Source: Microbacterium sp. MYb45 (lineage in GTDB: Bacteria > Actinomycetota > Actinomycetes > Actinomycetales > Microbacteriaceae). Taken from it: 64,000 nucleotides of DNA. Where the stretch lies: NCBI RefSeq assembly GCF_002979655.1, contig NZ_PCPG01000005.1, positions 158,489-222,488 of the forward strand, given 5' to 3'. This document shows positions 51,173-60,167 of the stretch, one piece after another. A program made the position numbers and the translations under genes. Each line of letters starts with the position of its first letter. Within the stretch, counting starts at the first letter, position 1. Under the pieces are notes generated by a model. That model was not told where the DNA came from, did not search any database, and saw nothing but the letters and a program-made list of their open reading frames with translations.

Positions 51173-51256
51173 GGGCGCGCCCCGGATCACGGCGACCCCC
51201 CTAGTTCTAGGGGGTGTGCTTGCAGGAGCTTCTCGCTCGACACGATCATGGGGGCT

Positions 51257-52918
51257 ATGGCTGCGGAGAAGTCGGTGAGTGCCTCGGATGCCGAGAGCAA
51301 GGGGTTCCTGAACTGGATCGAGAAGGTCGGCAACAAGGTGCCGGATCCGACGATCATGTTCGTCTACCTGATCGGTCTGATCGCGGTGCTCTCCGCCATC
51401 CTGTCCTGGGTGGGGGTGTCGGTCACGGACGACGTCGTGATCCCGGTCCCGAAGGACGAGTTCTCCCAGGTCAACGAGCAGTTCGGTGGCAACTGGGAGA
51501 TCTACGACACCACGACCGGCATGCCCGCGGAAGTTCCCGACTACACGATCGAGGAGCAGACCTTCGAGGTGCGCAACCTGCTGTCCATCGACGGCATCCG
51601 CTTCTTCTTCTCGTCCTTCGTCGACAACTTCGCCGGCTTCGGCGTCGTCGCGGTGGTGCTCATCGCGATGGCCGGTGTCGGCGTGGCCGAGCACGCCGGA
51701 CTCATGGGGGCGATGATCCGCCGCGTGGTCAAGGTCGCGCCGCGTCGCTGGCTCGCGTTCATCCTGATCTTCGTCGGTGTGCTCTCCTCGGTGGCGACGG
51801 ATGCCGGCTACCTGATCCTGGTTCCCTTGGCTGCCGCCGCGTTCTTCACCGTGGGGCGGCATCCGCTCGCGGGTCTCGCCGGTGCGTTCGCCGGCGTCGG
51901 GGCGGCGTTCGGCGCGAACCTCCTCATCACACCGAGCGACAGCATGCTCACCGAGATCACGAACGAGGTGCTCACCAGTGCCGGGATGCAGCCGATCGAG
52001 GTGACGCAGAACTTCTACTTCGGGATCGTGTCGACGTTCCTGCTCACGACGGTGGCGCTGCTCGTGACCGTCCTCGTCACCGAGAAACGGCTCGGAAAAT
52101 ACGATCGCAAAGAGATGACGATCGCGGACGAGGCCGAGAACGTCGACCACGACGCCGAGGCCCGTGGGCTGAAGTTCTCGTTCTGGGCGCTGCTGGGCTT
52201 CGTCGCCGTGATCCTCGTGCTCACCCTGCCGCCGGGCGCACCGCTGCGCGACCCGGAGACGGGCGACATCATCGGCACCACGCCGTTCATGGCCAGCCTG
52301 GTCTTCATCATCTCGCTCGCGTTCCTCGTGTGCGGCCTCGCGTACGGGGCGGGGGCGAAGACGCTGCGCGGTGGCTCGGCCGCGGTCGGTGCGATCGCGA
52401 AGACGTTCGGGAGCCTGGGCGGCCTGCTCGTGATGTTCCTGATGATCGCCCAGTTCATCGCGCTGTTCAACTGGAGCAACCTCCCCACCGTCGCCGCCAT
52501 CTCGGCCGCCGAACTGCTGGAGCAGGCGAACGTGCCTGCGATCGTGCTGCTGCTCGCGTTCATCGTCGTGATCGTGATCCTCGACTTCATCCTTCCCGGC
52601 CTGGTGCCGAAGTGGGTGATCTTCGCCCCGGTCTTCATCCCGATCTTCGCGTCGCTCGATGTGGCACCGCAGACGCTGCTCGCCGCCTACCGCGTCGGTG
52701 ACTCGCCGGTGAACGTGCTGACCCCGCTCATGGTCTACCTGCCGTTCATGGTCACGGTCGCACAGCGCTACAAGAAGGAGGCCGGCATCGGCACGATCAT
52801 CGCGCTGATGATCCCGTACGCGGTGTGGATGCTGCTGTCCTGGACCGCCCTGTACGTGGTCTGGTTCCTCCTCGGCATCCCCTGGGGCCCGGGCTCACCG
52901 GTCGACATGGTCGGCTGA
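51257..52918 (+). CDS. AbgT-family transporter
   Basis: A 553-residue membrane protein of the AbgT family, known from p-aminobenzoyl-glutamate uptake (and from sulfonamide export in some members). Family marks are FLNWIEKVGNKVPDPTIMF at the N-terminus, GVLSSVATDAGYLILVPLAA near residue 180, and ILDFILPGLVPKWVIFAPVF near 440. Nine to eleven helices. The start could also be ATG 51248. The gene is followed by a small hairpin (52927-52950) and pepA, so a joint role in small-peptide use is likely. Confidence 0.9.
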   Translation: MAAEKSVSASDAESKGFLNWIEKVGNKVPDPTIMFVYLIGLIAVLSAILSWVGVSVTDDVVIPVPKDEFSQVNEQFGGNWEIYDTTTGMPAEVPDYTIEEQTFEVRNLLSIDGIRFFFSSFVDNFAGFGVVAVVLIAMAGVGVAEHAGLMGAMIRRVVKVAPRRWLAFILIFVGVLSSVATDAGYLILVPLAAAAFFTVGRHPLAGLAGAFAGVGAAFGANLLITPSDSMLTEITNEVLTSAGMQPIEVTQNFYFGIVSTFLLTTVALLVTVLVTEKRLGKYDRKEMTIADEAENVDHDAEARGLKFSFWALLGFVAVILVLTLPPGAPLRDPETGDIIGTTPFMASLVFIISLAFLVCGLAYGAGAKTLRGGSAAVGAIAKTFGSLGGLLVMFLMIAQFIALFNWSNLPTVAAISAAELLEQANVPAIVLLLAFIVVIVILDFILPGLVPKWVIFAPVFIPIFASLDVAPQTLLAAYRVGDSPVNVLTPLMVYLPFMVTVAQRYKKEAGIGTIIALMIPYAVWMLLSWTALYVVWFLLGIPWGPGSPVDMVG

Positions 52919-52986
52919 CCCGTCTCCCGTCCCGCAGGGTGCAGGGACGGATCTCGACGCCGCATCGCAGAACAAGGAGCAGACTC

Positions 52987-54492
52987 ATGGACCGCAGGCC
53001 GAACAAGCTGATCCCCGCCGATCTGAAGACCACACCGGGACTGGACGCCGTCGATGCGGTCCGGATCCGGGTGGGTGAGGTCGCCGCCGATGTCGGGGCG
53101 ATCGGGATCGGGGTGTACTCCGACGGTGAGGTGCCCGCAGACCTCGGGTTCGATCGCGACGCACTCGAGAACGCCGGCTTCACGGCGAAGCCGGGTACCA
53201 CGATGGTGCTTCCGCGCGCGGGAGAACCCGACCTCGTCGCCGTCGGTCTCGGGGCGAAGGCCGATGCCGGGGCGGGCGGCCTGCGCGACGCCGCCGCGAC
53301 TCTCGCCAGGGCCGCCTCGCGGCGGGAGACGCTGGGCCTGCGGATCGACGACCTCGCGGGAGTGGATGCCGCAGCTGCCGTGCGCGCGCTCGCCGAAGGG
53401 GCGCTGCTCGCCCGCTACCGCTACACGGTGCTGAACGGGTCGTCGAAGCACGTCCCGCTCGCGGCGTTCACGATCGACGTCCCCGGAGGGACGACCGAGC
53501 CCGTCGCCGCTGCCCTCACCGCCGTGCGTGCCGCTGTCGTCGCCCGCGACCTGGCGAACACCCCTCCCGGACATCTGACGGCGGTCAACATGGGCGAGAT
53601 CGCCGTCGAGCTCGGCGCGCGCTTCGGGTTCGAGGTCGAGCTCTTCGACAAGCAGGCGCTCATCGATCTCGGCTGCGGCGGGCTGCTCGGCGTGAACCAG
53701 GGCTCGGTGGAGGAGCCGCGCATGATCAAGCTGGTCTACACCCCCGGCGGCGGCGGCACGGGACATCTCGGCCTCGTCGGCAAAGGCATCATGTACGACT
53801 CGGGCGGCATCAGCCTCAAGCCCAGCGACCCGATGCACCTGCTCATGAAGATGGACATGGGCGGCGCAGCCGCCGTGCTCGGTGCCTTCGTCGGACTGCG
53901 CGACGCCGGGGTCACGGCCAAGGTCTCGGGCTGGCTGATGTGCACCGACAACATGCCCTCGGGCACCGCGTACAAGCTCGGCGATGTGCTGACTGCGCGC
54001 GGCGGCACCACGATCGAGGTGAAGAACACCGACGCCGAGGGGCGCCTCGTGATGAGCGATGCGCTCGTGCTCGCGAACGAAGACGAGGTGGATGCCATCG
54101 TCGACATCGCGACGCTCACCGGAGCCGCGCTGGTGTCGCTCGGCGCCGCGACCGCGCCGGTCTTCGGCAATGACCAGGCGACGGTCGACCTGGTGCGCGC
54201 GGCCTCCGAGGCCGTCGACGAGTCGGTGTGGCAGCTGCCGCTGGAGCAGAAGTACCGCAAACAGCTCGACTCCGAGATTGCCGACATCGCGAACCTCGGC
54301 GGTCCGTTCGCGGGGGCGACGACGGCGGCGCTGTTCCTGGAGCACTTCGTCGGCGGCACTCCCTGGGCGCACCTCGACATCGCCGGCACGATGCAGACCG
54401 AGAAGGACGACTCTTGGCGCACCGCCGGAGCCACCGGGTTCGGGGCGCGGCTGCTGCTGGAGACGGCGCGCACCTTCGCGCCGGCATCCTGA
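52987..54492 (+). CDS. pepA: Leucyl aminopeptidase (M17)
   Basis: A 501-residue cytosolic aminopeptidase with two metal ions. The C-terminal catalytic domain shows VGKGIMYDSGGISLKPSD near residues 260-277 (Lys and Asp ligands), MKMDMGGAAAVLGA, and NTDAEGRLVMSDAL near 345-358 (Asp, Glu, Arg catalytic). The N-terminal domain is less conserved. AAGGAG ribosome-binding site, 68 bases after the AbgT stop. It should release N-terminal amino acids from peptides. Confidence 0.95.
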   Translation: MDRRPNKLIPADLKTTPGLDAVDAVRIRVGEVAADVGAIGIGVYSDGEVPADLGFDRDALENAGFTAKPGTTMVLPRAGEPDLVAVGLGAKADAGAGGLRDAAATLARAASRRETLGLRIDDLAGVDAAAAVRALAEGALLARYRYTVLNGSSKHVPLAAFTIDVPGGTTEPVAAALTAVRAAVVARDLANTPPGHLTAVNMGEIAVELGARFGFEVELFDKQALIDLGCGGLLGVNQGSVEEPRMIKLVYTPGGGGTGHLGLVGKGIMYDSGGISLKPSDPMHLLMKMDMGGAAAVLGAFVGLRDAGVTAKVSGWLMCTDNMPSGTAYKLGDVLTARGGTTIEVKNTDAEGRLVMSDALVLANEDEVDAIVDIATLTGAALVSLGAATAPVFGNDQATVDLVRAASEAVDESVWQLPLEQKYRKQLDSEIADIANLGGPFAGATTAALFLEHFVGGTPWAHLDIAGTMQTEKDDSWRTAGATGFGARLLLETARTFAPAS

Positions 54493-54550
54493 GGCCTGAC
54501 TGCACGGCCGGGGACGGGGTCGCCGAGGGGTTCGCCGGTCCGGCGGCCGG

Positions 54551-55141
54551 TCAGCCGCCGAGTGGCAGGACCTCGGCGTGCTCGATGCCGTCCTGGTACC
54601 AGACCAGTTCGGCCTCGGTGATGACCTCGGCCGGTGCGGGCCGGAGCACGCGGGACTCGGCCTGCGCGAGAGCGCCCCACTCGGCGGCATCGAGGGTCTT
54701 GCCGTAGAGCACGGACAGGTGGAACGTCCAGTCCTCGAGCGGGAGCTCGCCGAGACGGCGGAAGTCCGTGGCATCCAGGGCGGTGGTGAGGGTCGAGTAG
54801 GCCGAGACGAGGGAGTCGGTGCGTTCCAGGCGGACGATCAGGATCTGCCAGGGCACGGGGAACTCGTCGACGGCCTCGGCGATGACCTCGATCGGAGACT
54901 GCCGTGCTGCCCATGAGCGGATCAGCTCGGCCAGCTCCGCGCGCCGCTCAGGTTCGTAGAACCCTCGGAGCGTGACGTGCCCGGTGTGCGGATGCCGTGT
55001 CGGGATGCCGAGGCGCGCGAGCGCAGCATCCTGGACTTCGCGGTAGACCTCGTCGACGCCCGCGGTGGGCCGGAGCACGAGGTACTGCTGGCCCTCCAGG
55101 CTCGTGAGTTGCTCGGTGGTGTCCATGAACGGTCGGCGCAT
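54551..55141 (-). CDS. 2'-5' RNA ligase superfamily protein (LigT-like)
   Basis: A 196-residue two-lobed phosphoesterase with both catalytic H-x-T/S motifs: HVT at residues 55-57 and HLS at 141-143. Such proteins act on 2'-5' or cyclic phosphodiester bonds in RNA or nucleotides; the natural substrate is not known. Leaderless-type start at 55141; the ATG at codon 6 has no supporting signal. Confidence 0.88.
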   Translation of the reverse strand: MRRPFMDTTEQLTSLEGQQYLVLRPTAGVDEVYREVQDAALARLGIPTRHPHTGHVTLRGFYEPERRAELAELIRSWAARQSPIEVIAEAVDEFPVPWQILIVRLERTDSLVSAYSTLTTALDATDFRRLGELPLEDWTFHLSVLYGKTLDAAEWGALAQAESRVLRPAPAEVITEAELVWYQDGIEHAEVLPLGG

Positions 55142-55147
55142 GCCGAG

Positions 55148-55153
55148 AGCCTA
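55148..55153 (-). promoter_or_regulatory. Leaderless -10 box for the 2'-5' RNA ligase-like gene
   Basis: TAGGCT on the minus strand, six bases before the ATG at 55141. Confidence 0.55.
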
Positions 55154-55175
55154 GGGTCGCGCGTCTCCTGTGCGG

Positions 55176-55251
55176 AAACGGAGACCGAAACACGCACGGC
55201 GCGCCGCGTCATACTTCGACGCGCCGGGCCGGGAGCGGATGGTCTCCGTTT
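55176..55251 (-). terminator. Nested inverted repeats after the YhgE/Pip gene
   Basis: AAACGGAGACC (55176-55186) pairs with GGTCTCCGTTT (55241-55251), and inside them CGGCGCG (55197-55203) pairs with CGCGCCG (55220-55226). On the minus strand the structure ends in CCGTTTCC. Likely terminator of the MMPL-YhgE operon. Confidence 0.5.
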
Positions 55252-55279
55252 TGGCAGGGGTCCAGGGGGAGGGGGCGGG

Positions 55280-57253
55280 TCAGGCGGTGGCGAGGACCGC
55301 CTTGGCCGAGGTCGTCCGACGGAGGGTGACCGCGAGCGTGGTCGCGACCAGAGACAGCACGCCCCACACCACCAGGGCAGCGACGGCCGAGCCGCTTCCC
55401 GCGATCAAGCCGGCGAACGCCGGAGCGGTGGGGAGCGCTGCGCCGATGCTGGAGAGCCACCCTGGCACGGTCGAGATGAGACCTGTCGCGACGGCGAGCA
55501 CACCGACGAGGGCGGAGATCCAGCGCCCGACGCCACCGAACAGGGCCACGAGGGCCTGGTTCACGGCTGCGAACGCCACGCCGGCAAGCACCGCTGTTCC
55601 GGCGAACGCCCACCAGGTGGCGGCGTCGTAACTCGCCACGATCTGCACGATCAGTGACACGAGCAGCCCCTGTCCCGCGCCTATCAGGGCGGCGGGTGCG
55701 AACGCACGCAGCGTCAGCGCGGCGGATGAGCGCCGGGACGTGAGAGTGCGGGCGGTGTGGGCGCGCATCACGATGAAGGTGGCGAGTCCGCCGAACCACA
55801 GCACGACGGCGGCGAGCAGCGGGATGGCGGTCGGACCGAAGATCGTGTCCATCGAGGAGTTCGACGACACCGGGTCGGCGATCACCGAGGCGAGCGACTT
55901 CGAGTCGCTGTCGCTGAACGAGGGGAGCGAGTCGGATGCGGTGCGCAGCCCGCCCGCCAGGTCGCCGGTCCCGGTCGCCAGGGTGTCGATCCCGGTCGCC
56001 AGCTCGGTCGTGCCGTCGGCCAGTGCGGTCGCACCGGTGGACAGCTGGGTCGCACCGGTCGCGATGCCGCGGGCTCCGGTCGCGGATGCGGCGATGCCCT
56101 GGTCGGCGAGCTGCGTGAGTCCGCCGGAGAGCTGGGTGGCGCCCGCACCCGCCTGGGTCATGCTCGAGGCGATCGTGCTGAGCGAGCCGGGGAGGGCGGC
56201 GATTCCGCCGGCGACCTTCGGGCTGTTGAGCACACCGGAGGCGGTTCCAGCTGAGGTCGCGACCGCGCCCGCATCCGTGGCGAGCGAGGTCAGGAGGTCG
56301 CACTCATCCTGGTCGGCGACCGGCGGCGTGCAGGCGGTCTGCGCCAGCCCGCCCAGCTTCTGCGCGAGAGCGGCCGATCCGCTCGCTGCACTCTTCGCCG
56401 ATGTCGACGCCCCCTGAATCGCTCCGACGAGCTGCTGGGTCTGACCGACGCTCTGCTGCAGCTGGTTGCCGCCGCCGGTCAGCCCCGAACCGATCTGCGC
56501 AGCACCCGCCGCAGCCTCCCGCGTCTTCCCGGCGATCGTGTCGAGGCCGGTGGCGAGCGACGACGCACCCGTCCCGAGCTCGCCCGCGCCCGAGGCCAGC
56601 TTCGTGGCACCGTCGGGGATGGCTGCCGCTCCGGTCGCGGCGTCCCGCGCACCGTTCGCGAGCTTCAGCGCCCCGTCGGCGGCTTCGCCGATCTGGTCGC
56701 CGATGGTGGTGAAGCCGACCAGGATGTTCTCGGTCGTCGCCTCGGACAGCATGGTGCCCATCGTCGAGGCCGCGACATCGGCGATCTGGCCGGTGATGAG
56801 GTCGTCGGCGACGAGGCCGTCGTCGGGAGTGGTCACGGTGATGGTGGCCTGCTCGGCCTCACCGCCGCCGTCCGAGATCGCCTGACCGGCCGAGGTGGCC
56901 GCCGCGGAGAACTCTTCGGGGATGGTGATGACCGCCTGGTACGAACCGTCGGCGAGACCGTCGGCCGCATCGTCCTCGTTCGAGATCACCCACGTGAGGT
57001 TGGAGTCGAGGTCGTCCGAGCCCTCGACGAGACCTGCGGCCAGCTGGCGTCCGAGCGGGGTGACCTGGTCGTCGATGGTCACCGGCTCGTCGAGGTTCAC
57101 GATGGCCGCGGTCATCGAATCCAGACGCTCGGTCGGGTTCTGCAGGGCCGCGACCAGGATGCCGCCGACCGCCGCCGGCAGCAGCAGCACGCCGAGGATG
57201 GTCAGCCACGTGATGGGCTTGCGGGAGCGCGCACGCTCGATGGGGAGGGTCAT
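55280..57253 (-). CDS. YhgE/Pip-domain membrane protein
   Basis: A 657-residue protein with one N-terminal helix (about 15-37) and six C-terminal helices (about 475-655). Between them is a long extracytoplasmic region. From about residue 190 to 470 it repeats a pattern such as GATQLSTGATALADGTTEL, small residue-Leu-small residue-Gly at about seven-residue spacing, expected to form long helices. The architecture matches YhgE/Pip and phage-infection proteins. The ATG overlaps the end of the MMPL gene (ATGA), so the two proteins are made together. Role unknown, probably envelope export. Confidence 0.9.
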   Translation of the reverse strand: MTLPIERARSRKPITWLTILGVLLLPAAVGGILVAALQNPTERLDSMTAAIVNLDEPVTIDDQVTPLGRQLAAGLVEGSDDLDSNLTWVISNEDDAADGLADGSYQAVITIPEEFSAAATSAGQAISDGGGEAEQATITVTTPDDGLVADDLITGQIADVAASTMGTMLSEATTENILVGFTTIGDQIGEAADGALKLANGARDAATGAAAIPDGATKLASGAGELGTGASSLATGLDTIAGKTREAAAGAAQIGSGLTGGGNQLQQSVGQTQQLVGAIQGASTSAKSAASGSAALAQKLGGLAQTACTPPVADQDECDLLTSLATDAGAVATSAGTASGVLNSPKVAGGIAALPGSLSTIASSMTQAGAGATQLSGGLTQLADQGIAASATGARGIATGATQLSTGATALADGTTELATGIDTLATGTGDLAGGLRTASDSLPSFSDSDSKSLASVIADPVSSNSSMDTIFGPTAIPLLAAVVLWFGGLATFIVMRAHTARTLTSRRSSAALTLRAFAPAALIGAGQGLLVSLIVQIVASYDAATWWAFAGTAVLAGVAFAAVNQALVALFGGVGRWISALVGVLAVATGLISTVPGWLSSIGAALPTAPAFAGLIAGSGSAVAALVVWGVLSLVATTLAVTLRRTTSAKAVLATA

Positions 57254-60036
57254 GCGGTCACCTCGGTGGATTCTGCGGCGCTCCGGCGAGGAGCGCGCGT
57301 GTCGAGAGTCTGTGCGTCGGGCCAACCGGCCTCCGCGAGAGTGGTCTGTGCCTCGTCGGCATCGGAGGCGGTGGCGAACACCGCGAGCGTGCGGGAAGCT
57401 GCGGCATCTCGCAGCATCGCGGCCGCCTGGTCGCGCTGGCCGGCGGTCAGGCGGTCGATCCCGTCGATCACGACGATCTGCGATTTTCCGCGCAGCGCCT
57501 CGGCGAGATCGGCGAGGGCGGCGTCGGCGTCGTCGACCAGCACGCAGCCGACGTGTGCGCGCACCCAGGCGCCGCGTCCGGCGAGCAGATGGCCTGCGAC
57601 GCGGAGTCGACCGTCGGTAGGTGTCACCCGGCCCGCGATCGTGAGCGCCAGTGCCCGTCGTGCCCGCACGTCGCCACCGGTCGCGACGAGCGCTCCGCCT
57701 TCGGGGACGCGCAGCGACAGGTTCTCGACGATCGGCGCATCGGCGCTGATGTCGAGATCATCCGCGGCGACGATCGAGCCGTCTCCCGGCCACTCGGCCA
57801 GGTGACGCTCGCGCTCCACGGCCTCGCCTTCGACGTCGACGCGCGGGAGGATCTTCTCCAGCCACGCGGGCAGCTCCCAGGCGCGCTCGCCGAGGATCGC
57901 CATGAGGGCGGGGATCAGTGTCATCCGCACCAGGAAGGCGTCGATCGCGATGCCGGCCGCGAGGCCCAGGGCGATGGGTTTCAGCGACGAGTCGCCCTCG
58001 GGGACGAACGCCACGAAGACCGCGAACATGATGAGCCCTGCGGCGGTGACGACCTTGGCCGATCCCGTGAAGCCGCTGCGCACGGTGCGCAGCGCGGCAG
58101 CGCGTCGCGTGGCCCGATCAGGGCTCTTCGAGTCGGGGTCGTGCACGAAGTCCTCGCGCATCCGCGAGACGAGGAACACCTGGTAGTCCATCGCGAGCCC
58201 GAACAGCACGCCCATCAGGATGATCGGCATGAAGCTGATGATCGGACCGACCTTGGCGACATGCAGCAGATCGGCGAACCAGCCCCACTCGAACACGGCG
58301 CCGACCACGCCGAACGCGGCGACGATCGAGAGCAGGTAGCCGGCGGCTGCGGTGATCGGCACCCACAGCGAGCGGAAGACGATGGTGAGCAGGATGAGCG
58401 AGAGCCCGATCACGAAGATGCCGAACGGCAGCAGCGCGTTGCCGAGCTGGTCGGAGATGTCGATGCCGACGGCGGTGAAGCCGGTGACCTTGAGGTCGAT
58501 CCCGACCTCATCGAGCCACTCGTCGTGGTGGCTCCGCAGCTCGCGCACGAGGTCTGCCGTGGCCGGGTCGTCCGGGGCGGTCTCCGGGACGATCTGCACG
58601 ATCCCGGTGTCGGCGGTCTCGTTCGGGGTCGCGAGCGCGACCTCCTTGACTCCGGGAACCTCGGCGACGGCATCCCCGAGGTCTTCCATCAGGGTGAGCG
58701 GGTCGGTCGAGGTGACGATCGTGCCGGTGAGGATCATCGGTCCGTTGAACCCCGGTCCGAACTCCTCAGCCACGAGGTCGTACGTCTGACGCGCCTCCGA
58801 GTCCTTCGGCAGCACGCCGGCGTTCGGGAGCGCGAGGTTCAGGCTGAGCGCGGGGATGGCCACGATGCCGAGGCCGATCACGATGGCGAGCGAGACGAGG
58901 ATCGGGCGCTTGGTGACGCCGTTCACCCACCGCGCGCTGCCCTTCGCGCGCACCGGAGCGGCGGGCGCATCATCGCTGTCTGCGTTCTTCTTCGCCTTCG
59001 GCGCGCGCCTCGGGCGACCCACCACCTTGCCCTTCATGAAGCCGAGGAATGCCGGGGTCAGCGTGACCGCGATCGCGACCGCGACGGCGACCGAGACGGA
59101 GGCCGCGATGCCCATGGTCGTCAGGAACGGGATGCCGGCGAAGCCGAGGCCGATCAGTGCGATGAGCACCGTGACGCCGGCGAACACGACCGCGGATCCG
59201 GCCGTTCCGACGGCACGCGAGGCGGACTCTTCGGGATCGACGCCCTCGCGGACCTGATCCTGATGTCGCGCCATGATGAACAGCGCATAGTCGATGCCGA
59301 CCGCGAGCCCGAGCATGAGTGCGAGCAGCGGGGTGGTGGACGACACGGTCGCGAAGGCCGTCGCGGTGAAGATGCCCGCCATCGAGATGCCGACACCGAG
59401 GATGGCCGTGAGCAGCGGCAGACCGGCCACGACGAAGGAGCGGAAGGTGACGATCAACACGAGCAGTGCGATCAGGAGGCCGACCGCCTCAGTGAGCGTG
59501 ACACCGGGGATCGAGATCGCGAAGAGGTCGCCGCCCAGCGAGGTCTCTGCGCCGTCCGGGAGCTCGGCGTCGAGGTCGCTCACGACGGAGCGCAGCGCGT
59601 CTTTCGTCTCGTCCGAGACATCGGTGGATTCGCCGTCGAACTGCACGCGCACGATGGCGGCGGTGTCGTCGTCGTTGATCATGCCCTCGACCATCTCGTC
59701 GTAGGGCGAGGTGGCGGCGAGCACGCCGTCGAGGTCGCCGAGTTCGTCGACGGCATCCTCGATGTGGTCGCGGTAGTCGTCGGCGGTGATCTCGTCGCCG
59801 TCGGCTGCCACGACGATGAACTGCGCGTTCGTGCCGCTCACCTGCGGGAACGACCGCGAGAGCTGCTCGAGGCCGGCCTGCGATTCAGTGCCGGGGATCG
59901 AGAACGTGTTGTCGGTGCCCGCTCCCAGCACGAGTGCTCCGGCTCCGGCGATGCCGAGCGCGAGCAGCCAGGACACGAGGACTCGCCAGGGGTGCCGGAA
60001 GGACCAGCGGCCGAGCGAGGACAGGAGTGTGGACAC
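57250..60036 (-). CDS. MMPL/RND-type exporter fused to a degenerate ABC-ATPase domain
   Basis: A 928-residue protein. Residues ~1-740 are an MMPL exporter with two repeats, each of a first helix, an extracytoplasmic loop and five helices (LALMLGLAVGIDYALFIMAR is the helix 4 motif, repeated as GVLFGLAMDYQVFLVSRM). Residues ~755-905 look like an ABC ATPase (LSLRVPEGGALVATGG, then RVTPTDGRLRVAGHLL), but the P-loop GxxGxGKS is lost (GGDVRARRA) and Walker B is VVIDGID instead of LLDEP. Start GTG 60036 follows GGAGGA by five bases. TetR-controlled operon with YhgE. Confidence 0.9.
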   Translation of the reverse strand: MSTLLSSLGRWSFRHPWRVLVSWLLALGIAGAGALVLGAGTDNTFSIPGTESQAGLEQLSRSFPQVSGTNAQFIVVAADGDEITADDYRDHIEDAVDELGDLDGVLAATSPYDEMVEGMINDDDTAAIVRVQFDGESTDVSDETKDALRSVVSDLDAELPDGAETSLGGDLFAISIPGVTLTEAVGLLIALLVLIVTFRSFVVAGLPLLTAILGVGISMAGIFTATAFATVSSTTPLLALMLGLAVGIDYALFIMARHQDQVREGVDPEESASRAVGTAGSAVVFAGVTVLIALIGLGFAGIPFLTTMGIAASVSVAVAVAIAVTLTPAFLGFMKGKVVGRPRRAPKAKKNADSDDAPAAPVRAKGSARWVNGVTKRPILVSLAIVIGLGIVAIPALSLNLALPNAGVLPKDSEARQTYDLVAEEFGPGFNGPMILTGTIVTSTDPLTLMEDLGDAVAEVPGVKEVALATPNETADTGIVQIVPETAPDDPATADLVRELRSHHDEWLDEVGIDLKVTGFTAVGIDISDQLGNALLPFGIFVIGLSLILLTIVFRSLWVPITAAAGYLLSIVAAFGVVGAVFEWGWFADLLHVAKVGPIISFMPIILMGVLFGLAMDYQVFLVSRMREDFVHDPDSKSPDRATRRAAALRTVRSGFTGSAKVVTAAGLIMFAVFVAFVPEGDSSLKPIALGLAAGIAIDAFLVRMTLIPALMAILGERAWELPAWLEKILPRVDVEGEAVERERHLAEWPGDGSIVAADDLDISADAPIVENLSLRVPEGGALVATGGDVRARRALALTIAGRVTPTDGRLRVAGHLLAGRGAWVRAHVGCVLVDDADAALADLAEALRGKSQIVVIDGIDRLTAGQRDQAAAMLRDAAASRTLAVFATASDADEAQTTLAEAGWPDAQTLDTRAPRRSAAESTEVTA

Positions 60037-60060
60037 GCGTTCCTCCGAGGGGTACTGATT

Positions 60061-60095
60061 GGATACACAGGTGTATCCGATACATACATGTATCG
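60061..60095. promoter_or_regulatory. Two tandem palindromic operators before the MMPL operon
   Basis: GATACACAGGTGTATC (60062-60077) and GATACATACATGTATC (60079-60094) share GATACA-N4-TGTATC, with centres 17 bp apart. Both are strikingly AT-rich and extended by one more palindromic pair. They lie between the divergent MMPL and TetR genes and should be the TetR binding sites. Confidence 0.8.
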
Positions 60096-60167
60096 TAAAT
60101 TGACCGGCACGTCGGAATCTGTGTGCCGGGTGTGAATCGTGCGAGAGTGAAGGGTCAGGAGGTTTCG

